From the IMG/VR virus record IMGVR_UViG_3300035698_009098, positions 1 to 23,985 of that record: a DNA stretch of 23,985 nt. One strand, 5' to 3'. Positions 1-7,262 of the stretch are shown here, piece by piece. The notes beneath the pieces are model-generated. The model saw only the letters and a list, made by a program, of their open reading frames with translations, was not told where the DNA came from and searched no databases. Made by a program: the position numbers and the translations under genes. Within the stretch, counting starts at the first letter, position 1. Each line of letters begins with the position of its first letter. The stretch is from a virus.

Positions 1-1
1 A

Positions 2-193
2 ACAAGAGAGACTGAAACAGTTTACGAAATTAAAGATACAGTTACAGTAAGAACAGTAAGTAAAACTAGACTTGAAAGAGAGAAAGTTCAACAAGAAAAA
101 GAGATAGTCCGAATACAAGAACGTATATCTGTACTTGATGCTGATTTAGCAAAGATAGTAGAATTAGAAAAAGTTGTAGTAGTTAAAGAATAA
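2..193 (+). CDS. C-terminal part of a coiled-coil protein (5' truncated by window edge)
   Basis: An open frame enters from the left edge and ends at TAA 191-193, giving 63 residues. The visible part is highly charged (E, K, R) with regularly spaced I, V and L, for example LEREKVQQEKEIVRIQERIS, which is typical of a long coiled coil. No catalytic motif is visible. Its position directly before neck and protease genes suggests a head-assembly or packaging-associated protein, but the family cannot be identified from this fragment. Confidence 0.6.
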   Translation, partial: TRETETVYEIKDTVTVRTVSKTRLEREKVQQEKEIVRIQERISVLDADLAKIVELEKVVVVKE

Positions 194-275
194 GGGTATG
201 GACAAAATTAGGCATAGATGAGATTAATGCACTATTAAATGCATAAGAATAATTAAGAAGGAGACGTAGAAAAAA

Positions 276-440
276 ATGGAAGAAGAAAAGTTCGAGATAA
301 CAAAAAAAATACTAGAAAAGACATTAAATTATTTAGCAACACAACCATACATTCAAGTAGCACAATTAATACAAGAACTACAAAAAAGTGCATCGTTATT
401 GAAACCGAAAAATGAAATCGAAAAAGATAAAACGAAATGA
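276..440 (+). CDS. Small helical protein of unknown function (54 aa)
   Basis: ATG 276 is preceded by an AAGGAG ribosome binding site at about 257-262. The 54-residue product is hydrophilic and looks mostly helical (FEITKKILEKTLNYLATQ near the start, a lysine-rich tail at the end). Its stop TGA (438-440) overlaps the ATG (437) of the next gene in an ATGA arrangement, so the two are probably translationally coupled. I do not recognise a family. The ribosome binding site, the coupling and the A-rich codon use shared with neighbours support it as a real gene. Confidence 0.65.
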   Translation: MEEEKFEITKKILEKTLNYLATQPYIQVAQLIQELQKSASLLKPKNEIEKDKTK

Positions 441-934
441 AACAACTATTTGAGATAGGAAACGATGTAAAAGCCAATGATGAACTCAGAGAAATGGCAA
501 TGAATGTAGCTCAAACCATGTTCTCCAAAAGCCAGGATAACCTAGTCCAAGATATGCCATGGGGAGACAAGGAACATCCCCAGAAGAGACATCCAAAACC
601 AACAACAATCACGGATCAAAGTCTAATTTTATTAAGTGGAGTACCACCATATTGGGAAAGCAAGAACCGAATCGCATTCAGATATGACGCAATCCACTCA
701 ACATGGGTAGAGTATGGCACACCACCACACTCAGTAAGCGAGCAGGGAGTCCAATCCATCGAAGCATGGGTAAGACGAAAGCTCGGAAAGCGTAACAAGA
801 AAGAGGCACGAAAATTCGCAGAAAGAATAGCATGGAAAATAAGGAAATACGGAATGGACCCTCACCCCTTTGTAAGACCAGCAGCAGAGGAAACCTCCAA
901 GAAATACAAGATGTTCAAGATAAACGTGGAATAG
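437..934 (+). CDS. HK97-gp10-like neck / tail completion protein
   Basis: The 165-residue product carries the pattern of the HK97 gp10-like family. WVEYGTPPHSV lies at residues 90-100, followed by a basic helical stretch (about 105-137) and a C-terminal DPHPFVRPA at 141-149, where family members usually have a PxPFLRPA-type motif. In this family the protein sits at the head-tail junction and helps finish or stabilise the neck. The start overlaps the previous stop. The position before the protease and capsid genes is unusual compared with lambda-like phages, where gp10-type genes follow the capsid gene, but fits the idea of a head-to-neck operon. Length is slightly above the usual 110-150 residues. 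The family call is by motif recognition only. Confidence 0.7.
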   Translation: MKQLFEIGNDVKANDELREMAMNVAQTMFSKSQDNLVQDMPWGDKEHPQKRHPKPTTITDQSLILLSGVPPYWESKNRIAFRYDAIHSTWVEYGTPPHSVSEQGVQSIEAWVRRKLGKRNKKEARKFAERIAWKIRKYGMDPHPFVRPAAEETSKKYKMFKINVE

Positions 935-940
935 CGCAAA

Positions 941-950
941 ATTTAAATAA
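941..950 (+). promoter_or_regulatory. Archaeal promoter (BRE/TATA) for the 982 gene and protease
   Basis: ATTTAAATAA at 941-950 is a good archaeal TATA box, with GCGCAA (934-939) at the BRE position just upstream. The start of transcription would fall near 970. The GGAGG of the following gene is at 972-976, so the leader would be very short. Confidence 0.6.
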
Positions 951-981
951 GCATAGAATCAGAGTATACTTGGAGGCAACT

Positions 982-1305
982 ATGAAAATGTTAAAAGGAG
1001 ATGGGAATGGGAATCTAGTGATTCCAGGATGGTTCTTGACAGTGATAATTATAGGCATTACAATACTAAGCTCCGTAGCCTCAGTGGTCGCAATGGGAAC
1101 CACACTAAAAAACGATGTGGATAACATAAAACTAGAGATCCAAGAAGCAGGACCAAGGCATACAGAAGTAATCGACTCAATTGACGAAAGACTGAGAACA
1201 TGCGAAAACACCAACACCGCAGTCCTTGTCAAACTTGAAAACATCGAAAAAGGAATCGATACAATCAATTTAAAAATAGATAAACACTACGAGGGATCAC
1301 CATGA
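982..1305 (+). CDS. Membrane-anchored coiled-coil protein (107 aa)
   Basis: The start at ATG 982 is chosen because GGAGG (972-976) lies at ideal spacing and a TATA box lies just upstream. A longer open frame reaching back to 832 would overlap the previous gene by about 100 bases. The product has a short basic/Gly N-terminus, one strong transmembrane helix at about residues 17-37 (FLTVIIIGITILSSVASVVA), then a coiled-coil region with regular I/L spacing to the end. Its stop overlaps the start of the protease gene (ATGA at 1302). The architecture is the reverse of XhlA-type holin accessory proteins, which have the coiled coil first. It could be a holin-like or membrane-associated assembly factor, but no family is assigned. 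Confidence 0.7.
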   Translation: MKMLKGDGNGNLVIPGWFLTVIIIGITILSSVASVVAMGTTLKNDVDNIKLEIQEAGPRHTEVIDSIDERLRTCENTNTAVLVKLENIEKGIDTINLKIDKHYEGSP

Positions 1306-4070
1306 ACTTCTTAAATGACTTAATAAAGACAGGGAAACCAGCACAATTCCCTAAAGACGAAATTCTCAACGAAGATGACAGACTGGTAAGAAGCTGGATG
1401 TCAGTAGAAATCATAGACAAACAGGGAGACGTTGTTCCAATCTCTGCCATTAAGAAGGTTCTGAACACATGGTTCAAACGTGGAGCCACAATGATCGACC
1501 AGCACACAAACCGACCCATAGGGAAAGGACTGAACTGGCAAGAGAAAGAACACCCAGAAACAGGCAGACAGGGAGTAGTTCTAGATTATCAAGTATTCAA
1601 AGATTACAGCATAGACAACCAAGTCTGGGACGAAATCAAATCAGGCAAAAGAACAGGACTGAGCATTGGTGGAAGAAGCATCGGCAAAGCCAAGATGCAG
1701 AAGGATGGAATGTCAGGAGAAGAGGGAAAATACCACAACCAAATCGAACTGTACGAAGTCAGCCCAGTAGACTCACCAGCAAACCAACTATCAAATACAA
1801 TCTCACTTAATTATATGGCAAAAGCAATGAACGATGGCGAAGCAGAAAAGTTGCTTGAAGACTTACAAAAAGGGTACGAAGGAGACATCCAGAAACCATA
1901 TGCAGGATTTGAAAACTTTGATGCATGCGTAGAATCTCAACAAAAGAAAGGTCACAATGAAGATTCAGCCAAAAGAGTGTGTGGATTCATCATGCACCAG
2001 ACAGAGAAGAAGTTCATGGATTCAAAAGAAGGAAATCGTTCTCCAGATGGAACAGGACCACATGGAAAAGGCGATGGACCAGGACAAGGCAAAGGCGATG
2101 GAACTGGCTTAAAATCTGAAGAAGAAGATAAATTCAAAAAGGAGATGATTCCAGGAGGAATTGCAGCAGGCAAATCTCTGGATGAGATCGCAGATAAGCA
2201 TGGATGTACAGTATCATATATCACAGAACAACTTCTCGCAGGAGTCAGAGTAGAGAAGGAACATACCGATGATGACAAAGTAGCCCAGGAGATAGGCATG
2301 GATCACCTCTGGGAAGACAAAGACTATTACAAGAAACTCGCAACAATCGAAAAGATGCAAGTAGCAGATATAAAGAAATGCCATATCAAAGTGGCAGATA
2401 TTAAAAAAGGAGGAACTCCAATGAAATCAAAACGAGGACCAAAGATGAAATATACCAACAAAGGATGGGACACAGACTTAATCAAGGGACTATTAGAAGA
2501 ATCAAAGACATCGCAATTAAACAAAGCTATTTATAGCGAACTCACCAAAGGGCGAATATATATTGGTGCAAATGAAAAGCCACCAGAAGGGGCAACCATT
2601 AAGTTGGGGTCAAGTGGTGGTAGATATTATGAATCAGGAACATCTGCATCTTATAATGCAGGACAGAAGCCACCTTCAAAAACCACACAATCATCCAAGG
2701 AAGGAAAATCACAAACAAATGACAACGAACAATCAAGAAAGAAGGAATTAAACAGCATTGAGTATTCTTTAAAAAATAAATTTGGTTCTAGAATGAAGGT
2801 TGATTCTGTTGAACCGAATGGAACCATGAATATGTCAATAAGAGATTGGGGAGATTGGACAAGAACAGGACAAGAGGATGACGATTGGGAAAATCTATCT
2901 GTAGAATCATATGCAAAAGTAAAAAGCATAAAATCAGAATTATCTGAAAAATACCCTAAGTATGATTTTGATATAGAGCCAGGGGAAAAAAATTGGATAG
3001 ATGTAGAAATCAGTCCCAAAAAAGATTCACAGGTAAATAAGTCAATACACACAAAACTCACCAAGGGTCGAGTATATCTCAATCCAGGACAACAAGCACC
3101 GCAAGGCGTGAAAGTTCAACAGGGAGCTCGTGGTGGTAAATACTACGAGGAAGGACCAAATGGAAAATCACAGGATCCTAAAAAACCAGAGGGTGGAAAG
3201 AAGCCAGAACCAACAACCCCAAAAAGCGAACAAGCACCAAAAGAAAGAAAAGAACTTCCAGATATGACATTGTGGGGATATTCTCCAGATAGCAAAACTC
3301 AGCATGAAGACTTCAATGGAGACAATATAGGTGTAGGAAGCAAAGTAAAGATTCATCCAGAATTAACAACCGACCCAGCAAATCACAAAGGAGACGAAGG
3401 AACAGTAGTCGGAGTAAATGAAGATGGGCACTTATTAGTCGAGTTCAATGATGGCAATAAACATGGAGCATACACCTCAGATTCAGTACAGAGCCAAATG
3501 GACAGAGGTTCAGAAAACAAGTATGATCATAAAGAACCAGAGCAATCGGGAGCAAACCCAGAAGCAGACAAGAAACCAGACTCAGACAAAAAGCCAGGAA
3601 TGTCAGAAAGCACAATGCAGAATATAATGAACAATCCAGGTAAAGAGTCATTTTCACAAGCACAAGCAGCCGATAGAGTAAAGGACAAATTGCAATCAGA
3701 ATCAGACAAGAAGCCAGAGGCAGATAAGAAACCAGAACAGTCTAAAAATCCAAACATGGCAGCACCAAACAAGAAATCTTGGGCAGACCCAAGCAATCAT
3801 GGAAAGGATCCAAGACTTGAAGAAGTGGATGAATTCGAAATGGATTCAATGGAAAGAGAACAGTTCGAAAAGTACACAGAAAGTGGAATGAGCAGAGGAG
3901 ATGCAATTCAAACAATGATTAATAGTGTGGATGGAGACTATACTCAGCTAAGTGATGAGCTTGCAGAGGTAGGAGAAGCACAGGAGGAAGATAATTATAC
4001 AACTCCGCTAAACACAAATAAAAGCATGGAGGCAGAATTCATGAAACAGTTGCTCAAAGCGAGCAAATAA
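1302..4070 (+). CDS. Prohead maturation protease, XkdF/S78-like, in a large multidomain protein
   Basis: 922 residues, far longer than usual stand-alone prohead proteases (about 200). Residues 1-175 form the protease, with candidate catalytic His68 in IDQHTNRP and Ser121 in TGLSIGGR, and the conserved ELYEVSPVDSPAN at 149-161. A short cysteine motif follows (FDACV at 206-210 and KRVCGFI at 224-230), a phage-protein module I recognise from head proteins. Next is a DUF5661-like stretch (IPGGIAAGKSLDEIA from 283, EHTDDDKVAQEIGMDHL at 320-336). Two copies of a 42-residue module (405-446 and 577-618) each contain LTKGR[IV]Y and GG[RK]YYE. A KOW/SH3-like segment covers about 677-727, and a charged Lys/Pro/Asp-rich linker leads to a helical tail. 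The protease would cleave scaffold and capsid proteins, and perhaps its own tail, during head maturation. The start overlaps the upstream stop. Domain names beyond the protease are from motif memory. Confidence 0.8.
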   Translation: MNFLNDLIKTGKPAQFPKDEILNEDDRLVRSWMSVEIIDKQGDVVPISAIKKVLNTWFKRGATMIDQHTNRPIGKGLNWQEKEHPETGRQGVVLDYQVFKDYSIDNQVWDEIKSGKRTGLSIGGRSIGKAKMQKDGMSGEEGKYHNQIELYEVSPVDSPANQLSNTISLNYMAKAMNDGEAEKLLEDLQKGYEGDIQKPYAGFENFDACVESQQKKGHNEDSAKRVCGFIMHQTEKKFMDSKEGNRSPDGTGPHGKGDGPGQGKGDGTGLKSEEEDKFKKEMIPGGIAAGKSLDEIADKHGCTVSYITEQLLAGVRVEKEHTDDDKVAQEIGMDHLWEDKDYYKKLATIEKMQVADIKKCHIKVADIKKGGTPMKSKRGPKMKYTNKGWDTDLIKGLLEESKTSQLNKAIYSELTKGRIYIGANEKPPEGATIKLGSSGGRYYESGTSASYNAGQKPPSKTTQSSKEGKSQTNDNEQSRKKELNSIEYSLKNKFGSRMKVDSVEPNGTMNMSIRDWGDWTRTGQEDDDWENLSVESYAKVKSIKSELSEKYPKYDFDIEPGEKNWIDVEISPKKDSQVNKSIHTKLTKGRVYLNPGQQAPQGVKVQQGARGGKYYEEGPNGKSQDPKKPEGGKKPEPTTPKSEQAPKERKELPDMTLWGYSPDSKTQHEDFNGDNIGVGSKVKIHPELTTDPANHKGDEGTVVGVNEDGHLLVEFNDGNKHGAYTSDSVQSQMDRGSENKYDHKEPEQSGANPEADKKPDSDKKPGMSESTMQNIMNNPGKESFSQAQAADRVKDKLQSESDKKPEADKKPEQSKNPNMAAPNKKSWADPSNHGKDPRLEEVDEFEMDSMEREQFEKYTESGMSRGDAIQTMINSVDGDYTQLSDELAEVGEAQEEDNYTTPLNTNKSMEAEFMKQLLKASK

Positions 4071-4078
4071 GCGCAATC

Positions 4079-4086
4079 TTTAAATA
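4079..4086 (+). promoter_or_regulatory. Archaeal promoter (BRE/TATA) for scaffold and capsid genes
   Basis: TTTAAATA at 4079-4086 follows directly after the protease stop codon. GCGCAA at 4071-4076 repeats the element found upstream of the 941 promoter. The scaffold ribosome binding site GGAGG begins near 4132, leaving an mRNA leader of roughly 30-40 bases. Confidence 0.65.
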
Positions 4087-4143
4087 CATGAAAGTATAGA
4101 AGGATTGTAACACATACAAAATATCACCTTGGAGGTAGTCTAA

Positions 4144-4758
4144 ATGAAAAAAGAATCAGAAAAAGATGCACCAGAAGTGGAAGCAAAAACACGTCTGGAT
4201 GACATGGAAGAAAATATTAAATCTGTTAAAAAAAGTATCGATGAAATTTCTAAAATGCTAGCAAAGGCAGCAGAAGACAAAGAAGAAGAAATGGACAAGA
4301 AAAAGGAAGACGAGAAAGAAGAAGACAAAGAAGTAATCGATGTTGACAAAAAGAAAGAAGTTGGAAGCACTGAAGTAAAAGCAGGCGATGGAACTCCAAA
4401 GCCAGGACAAGGACAAGTTAAATTGCCACAGGCATCCGCAGGGGAAACTGATGAAACAGGAAAACCAGCAGGAACAAATCCAGAGTTCGTAGCAAAGTCA
4501 GACTTTGACACATTGGTACAATCAAAAGTAAACGACATCATGAAAGGTATGGGCATCACAAAGACAACTACTCCAAGAACTAATCATGAAAACACTGAGA
4601 TTAAAAAATCTGGTAAGAACCCAGAATTCGCAATGGACCTCTTGAAAAGAGCAAAAGCAGGAACTATATCTATGGCAGATATGAACAGAGAAACAAAAGA
4701 TTTCGTCAAAGGTCAGTACGAAGAACGAATATCTAGAGTTCTGCAAGGAGGGAACTGA
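4144..4758 (+). CDS. Putative capsid scaffolding protein
   Basis: The 204-residue product has a highly charged, Glu/Lys-rich N-terminal half predicted to be coiled coil (RLDDMEENIKSVKKSIDEIS onward). A Gly/Pro/Thr-rich linker follows, then a helical C-terminus (FVAKSDFDTLVQSKVNDIMK and a basic end near RVLQGGN). It sits between the protease and the capsid gene, where tailed viruses place scaffold genes. The capsid protein below begins without an obvious delta (scaffolding) domain, consistent with a separate scaffold. There is no sequence signature specific for scaffolds, so the call rests on position and composition. An AGGAGGG sequence at the end of the gene (4746-4752) serves the capsid gene. 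It has its own promoter. Confidence 0.6.
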   Translation: MKKESEKDAPEVEAKTRLDDMEENIKSVKKSIDEISKMLAKAAEDKEEEMDKKKEDEKEEDKEVIDVDKKKEVGSTEVKAGDGTPKPGQGQVKLPQASAGETDETGKPAGTNPEFVAKSDFDTLVQSKVNDIMKGMGITKTTTPRTNHENTEIKKSGKNPEFAMDLLKRAKAGTISMADMNRETKDFVKGQYEERISRVLQGGN

Positions 4759-4760
4759 AA

Positions 4761-5963
4761 ATGGTAGAAATTATTAAAACAATCGAAGACATGGAAAAGA
4801 TCTACTACAGTGCAGCTGGTCAATCATTCTTAAACACAGACGACATGATGAGTCCAATGATGAACAAGAACGATGCTCCAGTAATCACAACCACAACTGG
4901 TGTGTATAACGCAGTTTATGGTGCACAAGCATGGGTACAATTAAACATGGAAGCTAACACAGTTGGATTCCTACCAAAGAACCCATGGAAGAGATCAGGA
5001 TGGAGAGTTATCACAGCTAGAGCTGATACAGAACCATATGGTGGCGTAGCAGAAACAGCAGCACTTCCAGAGTCAATCAAACCTACATTCGCAGAAGTAA
5101 GTACAAAGCCAAAGCTAAGTGCAAACGTATTCGAAGTTGGAGAGGTACAAGAGTATCTTGCAACACAAGGTGGAGATGACGCATTCGCAGCAATGAGTGA
5201 CATGAGAACATACATGGCAGTTGAACACAAGGAAGACTTGAACAAACAACTAAACACTGAAGGTGGAACATTGGCATCTTATAACTTTGAATCAATGGAC
5301 AGAGTATGTGCAAACTACGCTGAACTGAGTAACAAAGAAAGCGACCAATCCACAGGATTCTCTGCTGGCGACTTAGACATTTATGCAGTTGACAGAGATG
5401 GTGGAGCATCATGGGCAGACGCATATGTATCTCAAACAGCTACATCTGGAACTATGAGAAGTTTATCTGACGGACTATTAAACAGCCTTCTACAAAACAC
5501 CCTAGCAAATGGTGCAAACGGAGACGGTCAAGTAATCCAAACAGGATATGACGCATGGAGTTCAATCAATCAGTTATACGACCCACAAGTTAGATATAAC
5601 TTAATTGGAGCCGCACAAGTTCAGCCAGGAGTCAATGGAATCAAGTCAATCAAAGGAACAGAAGTTGGAGTACAAGTTGCAACTTTATTCAACAGACCGA
5701 TCATCTTGTCTAAGAATACAGTAGCAGAAACTGGTGGAATCAGCAGAATCTACATGACAGATATCAGCAACCCAGAAGGATTCGACTTGCCAAGATTAGG
5801 ACTGAAGATTGCAAAACCTACTCAATATTTTGAAGCAGGAATGAACCAAGGAACACCTTTCCCAGTTGATAAGTTCGGTACAAAAGGAATGTATAGAACA
5901 ATGGGCGAGATGATTTGTACATTCTTCAAAGTACAGGGTAAAATCAGAGACTTGAGTGCTTGA
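4761..5963 (+). CDS. Major capsid protein, HK97 fold
   Basis: The 400-residue product is of typical size for HK97-fold capsid proteins. Its pattern fits the fold. An N-terminal arm precedes a strand-rich section (VGFLPKNPWKRSGWRVITAR at about 69-88), then a long spine-like region with a track of acidic and aromatic residues (AVEHKEDLNKQLNTEGG). A variable A-domain region follows (PIILSKNTVAETGGISRIYM and later). The C-terminus is short and basic (KVQGKIRDLSA). ATG 4761 lies 2 bases after the scaffold stop and is preceded by GGAGGG (4747-4752), giving strong coupled expression. A poly-T terminator follows at once, which fits a highly expressed capsid transcript. The call rests on genome position between scaffold and connector genes as well as on fold-like features. 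Confidence 0.8.
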   Translation: MVEIIKTIEDMEKIYYSAAGQSFLNTDDMMSPMMNKNDAPVITTTTGVYNAVYGAQAWVQLNMEANTVGFLPKNPWKRSGWRVITARADTEPYGGVAETAALPESIKPTFAEVSTKPKLSANVFEVGEVQEYLATQGGDDAFAAMSDMRTYMAVEHKEDLNKQLNTEGGTLASYNFESMDRVCANYAELSNKESDQSTGFSAGDLDIYAVDRDGGASWADAYVSQTATSGTMRSLSDGLLNSLLQNTLANGANGDGQVIQTGYDAWSSINQLYDPQVRYNLIGAAQVQPGVNGIKSIKGTEVGVQVATLFNRPIILSKNTVAETGGISRIYMTDISNPEGFDLPRLGLKIAKPTQYFEAGMNQGTPFPVDKFGTKGMYRTMGEMICTFFKVQGKIRDLSA

Positions 5964-5972
5964 ATAAAGCAA

Positions 5973-5987
5973 TTTTTATTTTTTTTT
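5973..5987 (+). terminator. Poly-T archaeal terminator after the capsid gene
   Basis: A T-rich tract TTTTTATTTTTTTTT lies 10 bases after the capsid stop. Archaeal RNA polymerase terminates at such U-tracts without needing a hairpin. No strong stem was seen before it. Confidence 0.6.
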
Positions 5988-6026
5988 ACTTTTCATTATT
6001 AACGATCATAAGGAGGCACGAAAGAA

Positions 6027-6638
6027 ATGAGCACAAAAATCAAACTAACAACCTTATCCTTAGGATGTGACTGTAGAACATATTCAGCGCCAAGCGGACA
6101 ATCATACGAATTCTATATGGGACGATTTACTGAAATAAAAGACTCAGGAGATGCTCTTCACTTTTTGAATGCAGGAGATGGAACAATCTTTATAGTAGAG
6201 AAAGGACCAGTCAAGAAAGCAATTGAAGCACTGAAAAAGATATTAAAAGAAAAACCAGTAAATGAAGAGAAGCCACCAAAGGAATCAGGGATACTTGACA
6301 CAGATGAAGAAACACCAATTGACGGAGACGAATCAATCGAAGGTCTAGTTGACGAAGAAGCACCAGCAGAAGATGCTGAAGAAGTCAAAGAACCAGATGC
6401 AGAAGTCGTAGACCCAGAAGATGGAATCAAAGAACCAGAAGCAGAAAAGGTCGAAGAGATCGTATTCACACATGAAGGAATCAAGGCACTTAATTCAAAG
6501 CAACAAACATTTTTAATCAAATCAATCGACAAGGATGCAAAAATTCCAAGATACGAAAAAGAAAAAATCGAATTACTGCTTAAGCTTCAAAAAGACGGAG
6601 CAAACCTCGTAGAACTTTTAAAGGGCTACGTTGCATAA
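6027..6638 (+). CDS. Acidic two-domain structural protein of unknown function
   Basis: 203 residues, preceded by AAGGAGG at about 6010-6016. The N-terminal 60 residues look like a small beta-rich domain (QSYEFYMGRFTEIKDSGDAL, then GTIFIVEK). Residues about 75-150 are a low-complexity acidic/proline linker (many E, D, P, A). The last 55 residues form a helical domain (ALNSKQQTFLIKSI and RYEKEKIELLLKLQ) that resembles C-terminal helical domains seen in small phage head or neck proteins. It lies just after the capsid transcript terminator and before two putative decoration genes, so a head-associated role is likely. The family is not recognised. Confidence 0.65.
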   Translation: MSTKIKLTTLSLGCDCRTYSAPSGQSYEFYMGRFTEIKDSGDALHFLNAGDGTIFIVEKGPVKKAIEALKKILKEKPVNEEKPPKESGILDTDEETPIDGDESIEGLVDEEAPAEDAEEVKEPDAEVVDPEDGIKEPEAEKVEEIVFTHEGIKALNSKQQTFLIKSIDKDAKIPRYEKEKIELLLKLQKDGANLVELLKGYVA

Positions 6639-6691
6639 ACAACACACAATCCCCAGCCAAAGGCTGACGATAGGATTAGGAGGGAATTAAA

Positions 6692-6952
6692 ATGGTATTC
6701 GCACAAACAAGAGTCAGACGAACAGTAATCGGTAACATGGTAATGGAAATCTGGACAGCTACATTTACTGGAGTAGAATCTGGCAATCTAGCAACAGGAC
6801 TTGATTCTATTGAGCAAGTATTTGTTCAAGGAGATACAGTCAGAGCATCAATGACCGTAGATCATACTACAACTGCAGGAACAGTAGCTATCGCAGCAGT
6901 CACCGCAGAAGACGTTGCAACTGTCACAGTAATGGGCAGAAGCAAGGCATAA
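6692..6952 (+). CDS. Putative capsid decoration protein, copy A
   Basis: 86 residues, beta-rich and Thr/Val-rich, with a basic start (RVRRTVIGNMVMEIWTATFT) and conserved VDHTTTAGTVAI and TVTVMGRSKA at the end. It is preceded by TAGGAGGG (about 6677-6684). The next gene encodes a second copy with 66 of 86 residues identical. Small beta-barrel or sandwich proteins encoded next to capsid genes are often decoration or cement proteins, so that is the leading inference. A minor tail or connector component is also possible. No signal peptide or membrane segment is present. Confidence 0.65.
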   Translation: MVFAQTRVRRTVIGNMVMEIWTATFTGVESGNLATGLDSIEQVFVQGDTVRASMTVDHTTTAGTVAIAAVTAEDVATVTVMGRSKA

Positions 6953-6981
6953 ATTAAATGATAAGATAGGAGGAAATTAAA

Positions 6982-7242
6982 ATGGCATTTACACAAACTA
7001 AAGTAAGAAGAACAGTAATCGGAAACATGGTAATGGAAATCTGGACTGGTACATTTACAAGCGTAACCGAGGGAAATCTAGCAACAGGAGTCAGCTCGAT
7101 TGAAGGAGTTATGGTTCAAGGAGACACAGTCAGAGACACAATGACCGTAGATCACACTACAACCGCAGGGACAGTCGCAATAGGATCAGTTTCAAGCGGA
7201 GACATTGTAACAGTCACCGTAATGGGGAGAAGTAAAGCGTAA
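6982..7242 (+). CDS. Putative capsid decoration protein, copy B
   Basis: 86 residues, a tandem paralogue of the preceding gene. 66 of 86 positions are identical, including VRRTVIGNMVMEIWT (8-22), VQGDTVR, MTVDHTTTAGTVAI and VTVMGRSKA. The leader is duplicated too: both genes have a GATA...AGGAGG...AATTAAAATGG arrangement. The differences cluster at residues 23-53 and 68-76, which could be exposed loops. As for copy A, decoration of the capsid is inferred from size, beta content and location. Confidence 0.65.
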   Translation: MAFTQTKVRRTVIGNMVMEIWTGTFTSVTEGNLATGVSSIEGVMVQGDTVRDTMTVDHTTTAGTVAIGSVSSGDIVTVTVMGRSKA

Positions 7243-7262
7243 ATGCTTACTGGAGGCTTAAA

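Noticed and set aside
187-246. Twenty-codon frame ending WTKLGIDEINALLNA after the first gene
   Set aside because: It looks somewhat protein-like, but has no start codon, no ribosome binding site and no plausible slippery site linking it to the first gene. Left as unexplained.
832-981. Upstream extension of the 982 membrane protein
   Set aside because: The extension overlaps the gp10-like gene by about 100 bases, has no ribosome binding site and would place the promoter inside the gene.
5083-5424. Minus-strand open frames opposite the capsid gene
   Set aside because: They lie entirely within the capsid gene, lack ribosome binding sites and have unusual Leu/His/Cys composition typical of antisense reading.
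6654-6666. Small inverted repeat CAGCC-AAA-GGCTG before the first decoration gene
   Set aside because: A 5-bp stem with a 3-base loop and no T-tract after it; too weak to call a terminator or regulatory site.
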